Shown one piece after another: positions 1 to 9,262 of a stretch of DNA of 62,761 nucleotides. The number at the start of each line of letters is the position of its first letter. The first letter of the stretch is position 1. The stretch is from Minwuia sp. (GTDB taxonomy: Bacteria; Pseudomonadota; Alphaproteobacteria; Minwuiales; Minwuiaceae). The notes below the pieces were generated by a model. That model was not told the DNA's origin. It worked only from the letters and a program-made list of their open reading frames with translations, and ran no database searches. The translations under genes and the position numbers were made by a program. Location: positions 1-62,761 of the forward strand of contig JARGPL010000002.1 in NCBI GenBank assembly GCA_029210175.1, written 5' to 3'.

Positions 1-439
1 CGAACTCGTCTCCAGCCAGCCGGAAACGACCCGCGATTCCGGTTTTGGCCGAGACCTGCGCGAAGCCCAATCCCGCCGCCGTCAATGGCTGATCGCCGAA
101 GGTCTGGCGCGTGAAGACCAGGGTAACACAGTTTATCGCGCCAACATGCTGGACACCCTGCGTCGGCGCGAACTCACCCGTGTCTCAAGGCAACTCTCAA
201 AACAACTCGGTCTTGCCTATGTCGAGACCCGCCACGGCGAACCCGTCGAAGGCACGCTCCGCCGCGCGGTCGAACTCGCCAGCGGCAAATACGCCGTCAT
301 CGAAAAATCCCGCGAGTTCACCCTTGTTCCCTGGCGCCCCGTCCTCGACCGCCACATCGGCCAGCACGTCTCAGGCGTCATGCGCGGCGACAGCATCTCC
401 TGGACCATCGGACGACAACGCGGGCTGGGGATTTCATGA
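1..439 (+). CDS. Relaxase/mobilization nuclease, DUF3363 family, C-terminal part
   Basis: The frame is open from the window edge and ends at TGA 437-439, leaving about 145 residues. The end of the protein (EFTLVPWRPVLDRHIGQHV, then MRGDSISWTIGRQRG) is typical of DUF3363 proteins, the VirD2-like relaxases that usually sit beside traG and trb genes in alphaproteobacterial conjugative elements. The relaxase nicks oriT and leads the strand into the secretion channel. The catalytic N-terminal half lies outside the window, so activity cannot be judged. Its place just upstream of the nuclease module and traG fits an element running leftwards out of view. Family call good; exact subfamily not determinable. 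Confidence 0.8.
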   Translation, partial: ELVSSQPETTRDSGFGRDLREAQSRRRQWLIAEGLAREDQGNTVYRANMLDTLRRRELTRVSRQLSKQLGLAYVETRHGEPVEGTLRRAVELASGKYAVIEKSREFTLVPWRPVLDRHIGQHVSGVMRGDSISWTIGRQRGLGIS

Positions 440-541
440 GTGCGTTTCGAAATATGCACGCGACGGTAAATAGAATTCTGGAATTTTCGTGTCGGTTCCT
501 GTATTCGTATTATCAAAATCATTTTTATACTGGAGGGGGTT

Positions 542-1819
542 ATCGCCGCATATCGCTTCATCCATTCGGCGGATGTGCATCTCGATTCGCCGTTGCGCTC
601 ACTCGCCTTACGTGACCCCGAGTTGGCCTCGCTGATCGGCAACGCCACGCGGCGCGCTTTTGTGCGCATCATTGATCTGTGCCTTGAAGAGCGGGTGGAC
701 GCCCTTCTGCTGGCAGGCGATCTCTATGACGGCGATCAGACGTCCATGAAGACGGCACGTTTTCTGGCCGAGCAACTCCGGCGGCTTTCCGAGGCAGGCA
801 TCCAGGTATTCATCATCCGTGGCAATCACGATGCCTCGTCCCGCATTACTAAAGAACTGGTTTTCCCTGATTCCGTGAAAGTCTTCGGCGGCCGGGCTGA
901 GGCTGTATCCGTGGAGCGGGAAGCCGGGACCTTCCCTGTTGTGATCCATGGCCTGAGCTTTACCCAACCGCATGCTCCCGAAAGCCTGGTTGGTAAATAC
1001 AAACCGGCGGTCGGTGATGCGGTGAACATCGGCATCATGCACACCAGTTTGGCAGGCGCATCAGGACACGACCCATATGCCCCATGCAGCCTCGCCGATC
1101 TGAAAGGAACGGGCTTTCACTATTGGGCGCTCGGCCATGTACACAAGCGGACGGTCGAAGAAGGTCCGTGTACGGTTGTCATGCCGGGCATACCGCAGGG
1201 GCGGGATATGGGCGAGTCCGGGGGCAAATCCGTAACACTGGTGACCATTCAGGATGATCGGACGCTTCAGATCGAAGAACGGTTCACCAGCTTGGCGCAG
1301 TTCGAACGCGCCGATGTCGATGCAACAGGGGTTGAAGATTGGGGAAAACTTGCCGCTCTCATTGGCCGCTCTTTGGAACAAGCCCGGCACGGGATTGCTT
1401 CCGAGCATTTGGTGGCGCGGCTGCATTTCACGGGCGAAACGCCGCTTGCTTGGCGTATCCGACGGGACATTGACCTTCTCACAGCGGAGGCTCAGGACCG
1501 GGCTTCGGTCATCGGCGGCTGCTGGGTTGAGAAGCTGGAGACATCCTGCCAGACGCCAAGCGCCGCCAATGAAGGATCGTCTGATCCTCTCCTGGAACTG
1601 CGGGGGCTGATTACAGACAGTGTCATTGGCTCGGATGCGTTCCGAGCGGAACTGGTCACCATGGCCGATGAATTACGGAGGAAACTGCCGGGGGAATGCC
1701 GCGACATATTCGGCTCTGACGAAGAATCGTTCAAAGACAGCTTGGCGCTTCTGGCGCAGGAGGGCATGGAGGATGTGCTCGCCCGCCTTCACGCAGGCGA
1801 GAAAGGTGATCAAACCTGA
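542..1819 (+). CDS. YhaO/SbcD-like DNA repair exonuclease (metallophosphoesterase)
   Basis: Calcineurin-like phosphoesterase with the motifs of the Mre11/SbcD/YhaO nucleases in order: D-V-H (DVHLD), GDLYD, RGNHD, an HTSLAG histidine and GHVH. It probably processes DNA ends together with the ATPase encoded next, whose ATG overlaps this stop (TGATG). The start is odd. The first canonical start in frame is GTG 575, but the motif I aspartate is codon 572-574 and the homologous stretch YRFIHSADVHLD begins around 551. There is no ATG, GTG or TTG between the upstream in-frame stop (467) and 575. A GGAGG at 532-536 sits 5 nt before ATC 542, which is used here as a provisional non-canonical start (CTG 530 is an alternative). 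A lost start codon is also possible. Confidence 0.82.
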   Translation: MAAYRFIHSADVHLDSPLRSLALRDPELASLIGNATRRAFVRIIDLCLEERVDALLLAGDLYDGDQTSMKTARFLAEQLRRLSEAGIQVFIIRGNHDASSRITKELVFPDSVKVFGGRAEAVSVEREAGTFPVVIHGLSFTQPHAPESLVGKYKPAVGDAVNIGIMHTSLAGASGHDPYAPCSLADLKGTGFHYWALGHVHKRTVEEGPCTVVMPGIPQGRDMGESGGKSVTLVTIQDDRTLQIEERFTSLAQFERADVDATGVEDWGKLAALIGRSLEQARHGIASEHLVARLHFTGETPLAWRIRRDIDLLTAEAQDRASVIGGCWVEKLETSCQTPSAANEGSSDPLLELRGLITDSVIGSDAFRAELVTMADELRRKLPGECRDIFGSDEESFKDSLALLAQEGMEDVLARLHAGEKGDQT

Positions 1820-4800
1820 TGCGATTGAGCCGCCTTGACCTGACCCGCTATGGCATATTCACGGACCATAGCGTCGATTTCGGCGAGCGCGTGGGCGGAA
1901 CACCTGATTTACACATCATCTACGGCCCCAATGAAGCTGGCAAATCCACCTTGTTCGCGGCCTGGCTGGATCTTCTTTATGGGATCGAGATGCGAAGCCC
2001 GTATGGCTTCCTGCATCCCTACCCGACGATGCGGATTAGTGGCGCGCTGGAGTTCTCCGATAGTGTGCGTGAATTCGTGCGCATCAAGAAACCGCAAAAT
2101 AGCCTTCTCGATGTGCATGAGCAGCCTATTGCTGAAAGCGCAATCCTTGGCGAGTTTGGCGGCATCGACCGCGAAGCCTATCGCACCATGTTCTCGCTCG
2201 ATGATGACACGCTGAAGCAAGGTGGCGAAAGCATCCTGAAAGCCAAAGGAGAACTCGGGCAACTCCTGTTCTCTGGAAGCAGCGGTCTCGCTGACCTCAG
2301 CCGCAAGATCGAAGAGTTTCATTCGGAAGCCGATGGGTTTTACAAGTTCCACGCGCGTAGCGGGCAACTGCACGACTTAAAGAATGAGTTGGACCAGTTG
2401 AAACAGGAAAAAGACCAATTCGATACGCAGGCATCGAAACATGCCGAACTGGCGGAGACAGTCAAGCGCACAAAAGCCCTGTATGACGAAACGAGTAGGA
2501 GCCGCAGCAAACTTCAGGTGCGCAAGGATGAAATTCAGCGTCTGCTGAACGCGCGTCCCCGCCTTGCAAAATTACGTTCCCTTCGAGAGCAGATATCGCC
2601 GCTCGAAGCAATTCCCGATGCGCCGATGGGCTGGGCCGAAGAACTGCCTGCTTTGCACGAACAAGAGATTAAGCTTGTGACGCAAACCCAGTCGAATGCG
2701 GACGAGGTCAAGCGTCTGGAAACTGCTCTGGAGGCCATCACCGTTGATGACGCAGCATTGCGTCTGACGGATAAGTTGGAAGATATCGCGCCGCTCAGGG
2801 CGCGGCATATGACGGCCGAAAAGGATCTGCCTGATCGTCGCCAAAAATTGCGGGATCTCGATACCACCATCTCCCTTCACCTGCATCAGGTTGAACAGGG
2901 GGGAGAGACAAATCCGGCGCGCCTTATCCTGCCGGCATCGACAGTGGCACGCCTGCGTGAACTGATCGAGTCCCATTCAGGCATTGATGCGAAGTTGAGC
3001 ACGGCGCGCGAAGAATTGTTCGAGGCGAAGGAGCGCTTGAATGAGGCCACAGCCAAGTTAGGCGATGGCGCTCAAACAGGGAATACGGGGAACGAAACGT
3101 ACGTCACGACGCTCAAAGAGGCGCTTGCTGCGTTGCGGGCGAGTGATCATGCCGCCAGGCAACGTCTTGCGGAACGTGCGAGCCAAGATGCTCAGGCGAA
3201 GCTTGATGACTGTCTGGCCACCCTGACACCCTGGCGAGGGGAAGCTGACCAACTGGTTGCCATGTCCGTTCCTGGCGCGGACGCTCTCCAGCGGTGGAAG
3301 ACGACTGGGCAAGCCATTGAGAAGCGGATTGATCAGCGATCCGGAGAAATTGAGCGGCTGAGGACTGAAGAAGCGCGCCTGACAACGGAGCAGGACGCCG
3401 TGAGCAGCGTGACCGGGATTGTCACCGACCAGGACGCGGCGCAGATCAGGGCGGAACGTGATCACGCATGGGCGGAACATCGAAACCGCCTCGATGCCAG
3501 TTCCGCCGAACGATTTGAGGATGCGTTGCATCGTGATGATGGGATTGTGGCCCGGCGCTTCGGCCATGTGAAGGAACTGGCCCAGCTTCATGAAACTGCC
3601 AAGGCGCTCAAGCTTGTACAGTCTGACCTCGCCCGTGCCGAGGAACTACATGCCAAGGCGCTAGCAGATGCCCAAGAGTTAATGGGCCAAATTGCGGAAG
3701 CGATCAGTGCCCTTTCGCCTGACTTGCCGTCCGATTGGACTTTGCAGCATCTTGAGGCTTGGCTGATCTGTCGGGAAAAGGCGCTGGAGGCAAGGGGAGA
3801 GCTACGAACGGCGACACGGGATTTACAGGCAGCGCAGAATGATGCCGATGCCATCAGGGAGCGTCTCACTGCTGCGTTCACCGCCCTGAAGTTGCCCTTT
3901 GCGACTGACGCCGAGGAAGCGACACTGGCCGCAACGGCCCAGACTGCGCTCGATCATGAGGCGGAATTGAAACGCCTGCGCTCAGCGTGGGAAGAGCGCG
4001 GGCGCGATGTCAGCACCCGCGAACGCGCGTTTGAGCGAGCCGAATCTGAAAAACTTGCGTGGGATGCCGACTGGAAACAAATCTGCGCGGGCTGTTGGCT
4101 GGGCGAGCGTGGTGCGGCACCGATGATTGCCGAAGTGCGAGCCATTCTCACGATGATCTCCGAATTGGAATCCGCCCTGAAAGAAAAGGCGACACTTGCT
4201 GATCGGATCGCCAAAATGAAGGAAGATCAGGCCGCGTTTCGGGATGCAGTGACTTCACTGGCGAGTGAATTGGCTATTGCTTCGCCGGAGTCCGCAGCCG
4301 TCATGGACTTGGTCCGGGAAATTGATGAGCGCATTCGCAAGGCCGAAGCCGACCGTACCGAGAAGGCCAAGGAGACGCCGCGCCTTGAAACAGCTCAGGC
4401 CACAGCGCGGAAGTTGACGGCTGACAAGCTAGCCCTTGATCGCCGTAAGCAGGAAATGACCGAGTATTTCGGGGTGTCTACGCTTGCCGAGGTATCTGCA
4501 ACACTCGATCGGATCGCCATTAGAGAGGATTTGAGCGGGCAAGCTGCGGAGGAGATGCAAGAGATCCTCGATGCGTTGCGGCTTACCAGTTTTAAGGCAG
4601 CGGAATCTGCCCTCGATCGTCTGGATCAAACCGCGATGGAAACAGAACTCGCTGAGATTACGACGCAGGCCGGGGTCAAAGAGGAGGAGTGGCGCGATTC
4701 TTACGCTGCCTACAGAGATGCTGAAAAGCAGATCGAGGCCATTGGCGGTGACGCCAAAGTCGCCGAAATCGAGGAACAGCGGCGCACGGTCCTGCTGGAA

Positions 4801-5397
4801 ATAGAGGAAGGCGTGCGGCGTTACATGCGACTGCGCACCGGTACCATTGCGACCGAACAGGCGTTGCGCCTCTACCGAGAGCAGCACCGCAGCTCCATGA
4901 TGGCGCGTGCTTCCGAGGCCCTACGTACGATCAGCCGGGGCCGCTATATCAGCCTGACGACACAGCCGGATAAGGACAGCGAGGTTCTGGTCGCCATCGG
5001 CTCAGACAAGAGTTCAAAACTGGCGACGGAAATGTCTAGGGGAACGCGCTTTCAGCTCTATCTCGCCCTGCGTGTCGCAGGTTATTTCGAGTTCGCCAAA
5101 ACCAGAAACGCCGTTCCTTTTATCGCCGACGACATCATGGAAACCTTCGATGATTTCCGTGCCGAAGAAGCCTTCCGCCTATTCGCGGAAATGGCGGCAA
5201 CGGGACAGGTCATCTATCTCACGCACCACCAGCATCTTTGCGAAATCGCACGCCAAGTTTGCCCGACTGTAAAGGTTCACAATCTTCCAGAAGAAGCAGT
5301 CCATGAACGCCAGATCAAAGGACATGTTGATGGCGTAGAATTAGGCGGCAAACATCATGGGAGATTTTTAGAGATGGACCTAAACCGAACCCACTAA
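1819..5397 (+). CDS. YhaN-like AAA ATPase with long coiled coil
   Basis: A 1,192-residue SMC/Rad50-type protein. The N-terminal P-loop YGPNEAGKSTL (about residues 37-47) and the FGERVGGTPDL context match the YhaN AAA domain. Long Glu/Lys/Ala-rich coiled-coil segments fill residues about 190-1040. The C-terminal ATPase half contains MSRGTRFQLYLALR as the ABC-type signature, VPFIADDIMETFDD as Walker B and a switch histidine in YLTHHQH. No CxxC hook is evident in the coiled coil, unlike the ATPase encoded at 5620. YhaN partners with YhaO in Firmicutes, so the pair here (1-nt overlap) should form an SbcCD-like end-processing complex. Start ATG 1819 is fixed by the TGATG overlap. Confidence 0.85.
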   Translation: MRLSRLDLTRYGIFTDHSVDFGERVGGTPDLHIIYGPNEAGKSTLFAAWLDLLYGIEMRSPYGFLHPYPTMRISGALEFSDSVREFVRIKKPQNSLLDVHEQPIAESAILGEFGGIDREAYRTMFSLDDDTLKQGGESILKAKGELGQLLFSGSSGLADLSRKIEEFHSEADGFYKFHARSGQLHDLKNELDQLKQEKDQFDTQASKHAELAETVKRTKALYDETSRSRSKLQVRKDEIQRLLNARPRLAKLRSLREQISPLEAIPDAPMGWAEELPALHEQEIKLVTQTQSNADEVKRLETALEAITVDDAALRLTDKLEDIAPLRARHMTAEKDLPDRRQKLRDLDTTISLHLHQVEQGGETNPARLILPASTVARLRELIESHSGIDAKLSTAREELFEAKERLNEATAKLGDGAQTGNTGNETYVTTLKEALAALRASDHAARQRLAERASQDAQAKLDDCLATLTPWRGEADQLVAMSVPGADALQRWKTTGQAIEKRIDQRSGEIERLRTEEARLTTEQDAVSSVTGIVTDQDAAQIRAERDHAWAEHRNRLDASSAERFEDALHRDDGIVARRFGHVKELAQLHETAKALKLVQSDLARAEELHAKALADAQELMGQIAEAISALSPDLPSDWTLQHLEAWLICREKALEARGELRTATRDLQAAQNDADAIRERLTAAFTALKLPFATDAEEATLAATAQTALDHEAELKRLRSAWEERGRDVSTRERAFERAESEKLAWDADWKQICAGCWLGERGAAPMIAEVRAILTMISELESALKEKATLADRIAKMKEDQAAFRDAVTSLASELAIASPESAAVMDLVREIDERIRKAEADRTEKAKETPRLETAQATARKLTADKLALDRRKQEMTEYFGVSTLAEVSATLDRIAIREDLSGQAAEEMQEILDALRLTSFKAAESALDRLDQTAMETELAEITTQAGVKEEEWRDSYAAYRDAEKQIEAIGGDAKVAEIEEQRRTVLLEIEEGVRRYMRLRTGTIATEQALRLYREQHRSSMMARASEALRTISRGRYISLTTQPDKDSEVLVAIGSDKSSKLATEMSRGTRFQLYLALRVAGYFEFAKTRNAVPFIADDIMETFDDFRAEEAFRLFAEMAATGQVIYLTHHQHLCEIARQVCPTVKVHNLPEEAVHERQIKGHVDGVELGGKHHGRFLEMDLNRTH

Positions 5398-5413
5398 TAC
5401 CGGAGGTGTGGAA

Positions 5414-5623
5414 ATGGAAACATCGTCAACACAAACTGATGCGGAAGAATGCGGCGCGCAAGTAGCCACCGTGTCGGAAAGTATCTTGATGCAGTTTTTT
5501 GATGAACTGGCGAAGGACGAGTCGCTTAGCGAGATCGCGCCAAACCTCCGAAAAACTGTTCTGGACGACGGCGTGTTCGCCGAACCTGCGATACGCGCGG
5601 CCATATTCCCCGATGCACCATGA
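5414..5623 (+). CDS. Unknown small acidic protein within the nuclease/SMC module
   Basis: A 69-residue protein starting at ATG 5414 behind GGAGG (5402-5406); a GTG two codons upstream (5408) is less likely. It ends in a 4-nt overlap (ATGA) with the downstream ATPase gene, so the two are translationally coupled. The chain is acidic with an amphipathic middle (ILMQFFDELAKDESLSEIA), no membrane segment and no known motif. I do not recognise a family. Its location between two SMC-like ATPase genes suggests an adaptor or regulator of the complex, but that is inference only. Confidence 0.6.
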   Translation: METSSTQTDAEECGAQVATVSESILMQFFDELAKDESLSEIAPNLRKTVLDDGVFAEPAIRAAIFPDAP

Positions 5624-6717
5624 TTCGTATCGAGAATATCTATATCCACGAGTTCCGCGGTATCCGTGAACTGAAGCTCGACCTAAGGGGCCACAACTTC
5701 GCCGCCTGCGGGCCGAATGGGACGGGTAAGAGTGGCATCGTCGATGCACTCGAATTCGCTCTGACGGGCAACATCTCACGCCTCTCTGGTAGCGGCACAG
5801 GAGGCCTGTCAGTCAAGGTTCATGGCCCTCACGTTGATAGCCGAGACAAACCAGAGGCAGCATTCGTCACGCTGGACGTCAGCATCCCGGGACTCGGTGG
5901 CAAGAAGGCGACCATCCATCGCACAGTGAAGACGGCCGGAAGTCCGAAGATCACACCGCCAGACGCCGATGTCGTCGCCGCCTTTAACAGCGTCAACTTA
6001 CACCCAGAATTCGTCCTCTCACGACGGGAACTGATTCGCTACGTTCTCTCCGAGCCCGGCCAGCGCGCGAAGGAGGTTCAGGCTCTGCTTCGCCTCGACG
6101 ATATCGAGAAGCTGCGCGTAGTGCTGCAGAAAATTGCAAACGCTTGCAGCAAGGAATTGCCTGGCTTCGAGCGCGCCGAAGCCGATGCCAACAAGAATCT
6201 GCTGACTGCGCTGGACGCGCCACAGTTGACGAAGATGGCCGTTCTCGATGCGGTGAACCCTCGGCGTAAGACGCTCGGGCTTGCCCCTCTGACTGACCTT
6301 GAAGCCACGACTTCCCTGAAAGACGGATTGGCGACGACTGCCGCAGTAGGCGTCCCAGGGCGTGTTCCCAAGGTTCAGGCTGGTGCCGATCTATCGACAC
6401 TGAAGGAAGCGTTGGAGAAGCTTGGATCGGAAGCATTCCAAAAGGTATGTGAGAAAGCAGAGGATTCCGCAGCCGGGCTTGAGAAAGACGCTGATAGCCT
6501 GGACGGCTTGTCACGGGAAGCACTGCTCAAATCGGCCATCGAACTCTACGACGGAACCGCCTGCCCGGTCTGTGACACTCCCTTCGAACCTCGTATTTTC
6601 GAGGAGCATCTGGCGGCCAAGCTCAGCCATCTCGATGCCGTCACCAAGAAGCGGGCTGCCTTGGAATCGGAGATTAAGCCGACCCTCGACACGCTGCACG
6701 CGGCAGGGACGGCCCTA

Positions 6718-7767
6718 GAGCAGATTCACTTTAATCGGCGTCATATCCGGCGTGTGCAAAGAGGTTTTGGAATTCTTCGGGCTCGAAGATGTCGAGGGCG
6801 CGTGCAACGGCATTCCAGAGGTCAGGAATCGAGCGGGCTGCGAGCTTTCTGAGGAAGGCTTTGATCTTGGCGAAGGCCATCTCGATCGGATTAAAATCCG
6901 GCGAATAGGGCGGAAGATAGCGCAGCGTCGCGCCGGTCTCTTCGATCGCCTCCCGGACACCGGCGACTTTATGGGCTGGAAGATTATCCATCACCACGAT
7001 GTCGCCGGCCGACAGTGTCGGCGCAAGAACCTTGCGGAGGTAGGTGAGGAATGCGTCGCCATCCATTGCACCGTCCAGCAGCCACGGCGCGACGATCCCG
7101 TCGAGGCGCAGACCGGCGGTGAATGTGGTGGATTTCCAGTGGCCGTGCGGAACGGCGGCCCGGCAGCGCTCGCAGCGTTTGGATCGGCCTCGCAGCCGTG
7201 CCATCCTGGTGTTGAGCCCGCTCTCGTCGATGAAGATCAAGCGGCGTGGATCGAGGTCGAGTTGTCCCTCGAACCACGCCTGGCGTTCGGCCAGGACGTC
7301 TTCGCGCTGTTGCTCCGAAGCGTGGGCGGTCTTTTTTTCCATGTGATCCCGCGCTTCTTGAAGAACCTGTGGATCAGCGACGGGCAAGCACTCACGCCCT
7401 TTTCGGCCTTCAGGCGGTCGGCGATCTCGGCCAGGCTGATGTCTTTGTCGTCCGTTTCGATCAGCGCCAGAATGAAGGCTTCGTGCGCATCGAGCTTGGA
7501 GCCCTCGGGTTGGCCTTGGCGAGCCGGCTCGAACGTTCCTTTCGCGCGCCAGTCGCGATGCCAGGATCCCGCCGTCGACTCACCGATCGCGAACCGGCGA
7601 GCCGCTGCCCGCGTCGAAATTCCCGCTTCAATCGCCTCGATCACCCGCTTGCGCAGGTCAATGCCGTAAGCTCGAGCCATCCCTTCGCCCTCCTGATTCG
7701 GGCAAACAGGGAATCATTCGCCGACCAAAAACGCAAACCGACGACTCCGAATTCGATCAATCTGCTC
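6718..7767 (-). mobile_element. IS630-family insertion sequence, complete (1,050 bp)
   Basis: Both ends begin GAGCAGATT reading inward; the terminal inverted repeats are about 25 bp with roughly 17 matches, including CGG and GTC blocks further in. A TA target duplication flanks it (6716-6717 and 7768-7769), as expected for IS630/Tc1/mariner transposases. It carries a single transposase in two overlapping frames on the minus strand. The insertion splits the hook-bearing ATPase gene at 5620-9131. Because the ends, duplication and host frame are all clean, the insertion looks recent. Confidence 0.93.
6731..7680 (-). CDS. IS630-family transposase (two overlapping frames)
   Basis: The first frame (7680 to 7237) encodes the helix-turn-helix region: [20 protein letters not shown], then [20 protein letters not shown]. 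The second frame (open 7387 to 6731) encodes the DDE domain with [16 protein letters not shown] and [13 protein letters not shown], giving the DDE catalytic triad. The frames overlap between 7237 and 7387. Within that overlap the coding strand carries seven adenines (TTTTTTT at 7332-7338 on +) and the second frame is -1 relative to the first. Production of the whole transposase by -1 frameshifting or slippage on this run is typical of several IS630 members. It could instead be an inactivating indel, but both halves look intact. Confidence 0.88.
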
Positions 7768-9181
7768 TAGCGACCATGATCGGCTACGCTTCGCAGTTGT
7801 CACCGCAGGTCGATGCGACTGCGCTCAGCGATTTCAAGGCTGTCCTGATCGGTCGCTACCAACAGCTTCAGAAGCTCCTTCCGCTTGACGATACGCGCGC
7901 TGTGCTGACAAAGGCGCATGTCGTCCCCGAATTGGCGCCGACACTGGATGCACTCGCAGCCGCTATCAACGCTATCCCGGAGCCAACGAGACAGGATGCC
8001 GCGCGTGAATTTCTCGTCCTTGCCCAAGAGCGGCTTGAACAGTGCAGAGCGGCAAAACTTAAGGTCGCAGCGGCCAAGGTGCGGTCGGAACGCGCTACGA
8101 AGATTTTCACCACCTTTGGCCAGGTGACGACGGCAGCCCTTGAGAAGATCTACAAGGACGTCGAGACCGCCTTCTCAGGTTGCTACCGCAAGATCAACGA
8201 GGACGACGAAAGCGCCTTCACTGCCAAGTTGATGCCGTCGATGGGGAAGCTCGGCTTCGACGTTGACTTTTACGGCCGTGGACATTTCCCGCCGGGCGCC
8301 TATCACAGTGAAGGTCACCAGGATGGGATGGGGCTCTGCCTCTATCTGGCCCTCATGAGCCACCTGCTCGGGAAGAACTTTACCTTCGCTGTGCTGGACG
8401 ACGTGTTGATGTCAGTCGATGCCGGCCACCGGCGTCAAGTCTGCACACTCCTCAAAGAGAGTTTTCCGGATACGCAGTTCATTTTCACGACACATGACGA
8501 GATCTGGCTACGGCATATGAAGTCTGAAGGCCTGATCAAAGGGCGGAACTTTGCCCACTTCCGCACTTGGACGGTTGATCTCGGCCCCACCGAATGGGAT
8601 GACCGTGATGTATGGACCGAAATCGACGCCTACCTTGCCAAGGGCGATGTCAGGGGCGCGGCCGCGCTTCTGCGCCATTATCTGGAGCATTTTGCGAAGG
8701 AGGCTTGTGACCGTCTGAGAGCGAGCGTGGAATTCCGTGGCGACGCTCAATTCATGCTCGGCGATCTATTGCCAAACGCGACCAGTGCCCTTGGCGAGTT
8801 GCTGAAAAAGGCCAAGGCGGCAGCGAACTCTTGGAACCAGAAGGATATCATCGAGAAGATCGAAGTCACCGAAGCCACCTTCGGGGAGGCGAAGGTCAAG
8901 ACCAACCACCAGCAATGGCAGGTGAACACCGCCGTTCATTTCAACGCTTGGGCCGACCTCAAGAAGGAAGATTTCACGCCCGTCGTGGCCGCCTTCAAGG
9001 CGTTCACTGGCTCGTTCGGTTGCGCGACGTGTGGCGAAATGTATTTCGTGACACCTGATCGCGGTAGGAAAGAGGCCCTTCGCTGTGGATGCGGCGGGCT
9101 GAATCTCAACCTTCTGCAGAAGGGATCATAGCGACGCGTTGGTATCACACCGATATTTTTGGCATTCCGAGGGTATTCCAG

Positions 9182-9200
9182 CGTACATAAAGGCCATAAG
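9182..9200 (+). promoter_or_regulatory. Shared upstream motif CGTACATAAAGG-N2-ATAAG (copy 1, before traG)
   Basis: A 19-bp motif 63 nt before the traG start. The same motif, differing at two adjacent positions, is found at 11317-11335 before the ribbon-helix-helix gene. Both copies lie in the only long non-coding gaps of the transfer cluster, so they are likely operators or promoter elements of element-encoded control. Which regulator binds is unknown; the RHH protein at 11395 is a candidate. Confidence 0.55.
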
Positions 9201-9262
9201 CGTTTTCGGCGTCTCGCGCGATACTCGCTCCGTTTGTCTTGTTGAAGAACGGAGCCACCGCC

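Larger units (their letters stand above)
5620..9131 (+). pseudogene. Rad50/RecF-like ATPase with CxxC hook, split by an IS630 element
   Basis: The gene is in two parts, 5620-6717 and 7770-9131, separated by an IS630-family element and one copy of the TA duplication. Joining codon CTA (6715-6717) to GCG (7770) restores one frame of 819 residues. The N-terminal part has Walker A GPNGTGKSG (about residues 31-39) and a zinc-hook-like CPVCDTPF (about 313-320) within coiled coil. The C-terminal part has the signature-like SEGHQDGMGLCLYLAL, Walker B FAVLDDVLMSVD, a switch histidine (FTTHDE) and a terminal CxxC...CGCGG zinc ribbon. As it stands the ATPase halves are separate: the first part would run into IS sequence to about 6852, and the second could start at ATG 7776. 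Complementation in trans is possible but unlikely. Confidence 0.85.

Noticed and set aside
520-541. TATACT at 526-531 as -10 box of the nuclease module
   Set aside because: It would start transcription within or after the ribosome-binding site, leaving no leader; no matching -35 box was seen.
6752-7669. A plus-strand open frame through the IS630 element
   Set aside because: Antisense to the transposase; no motifs. It only arises since the interrupted ATPase gene lies on this strand.
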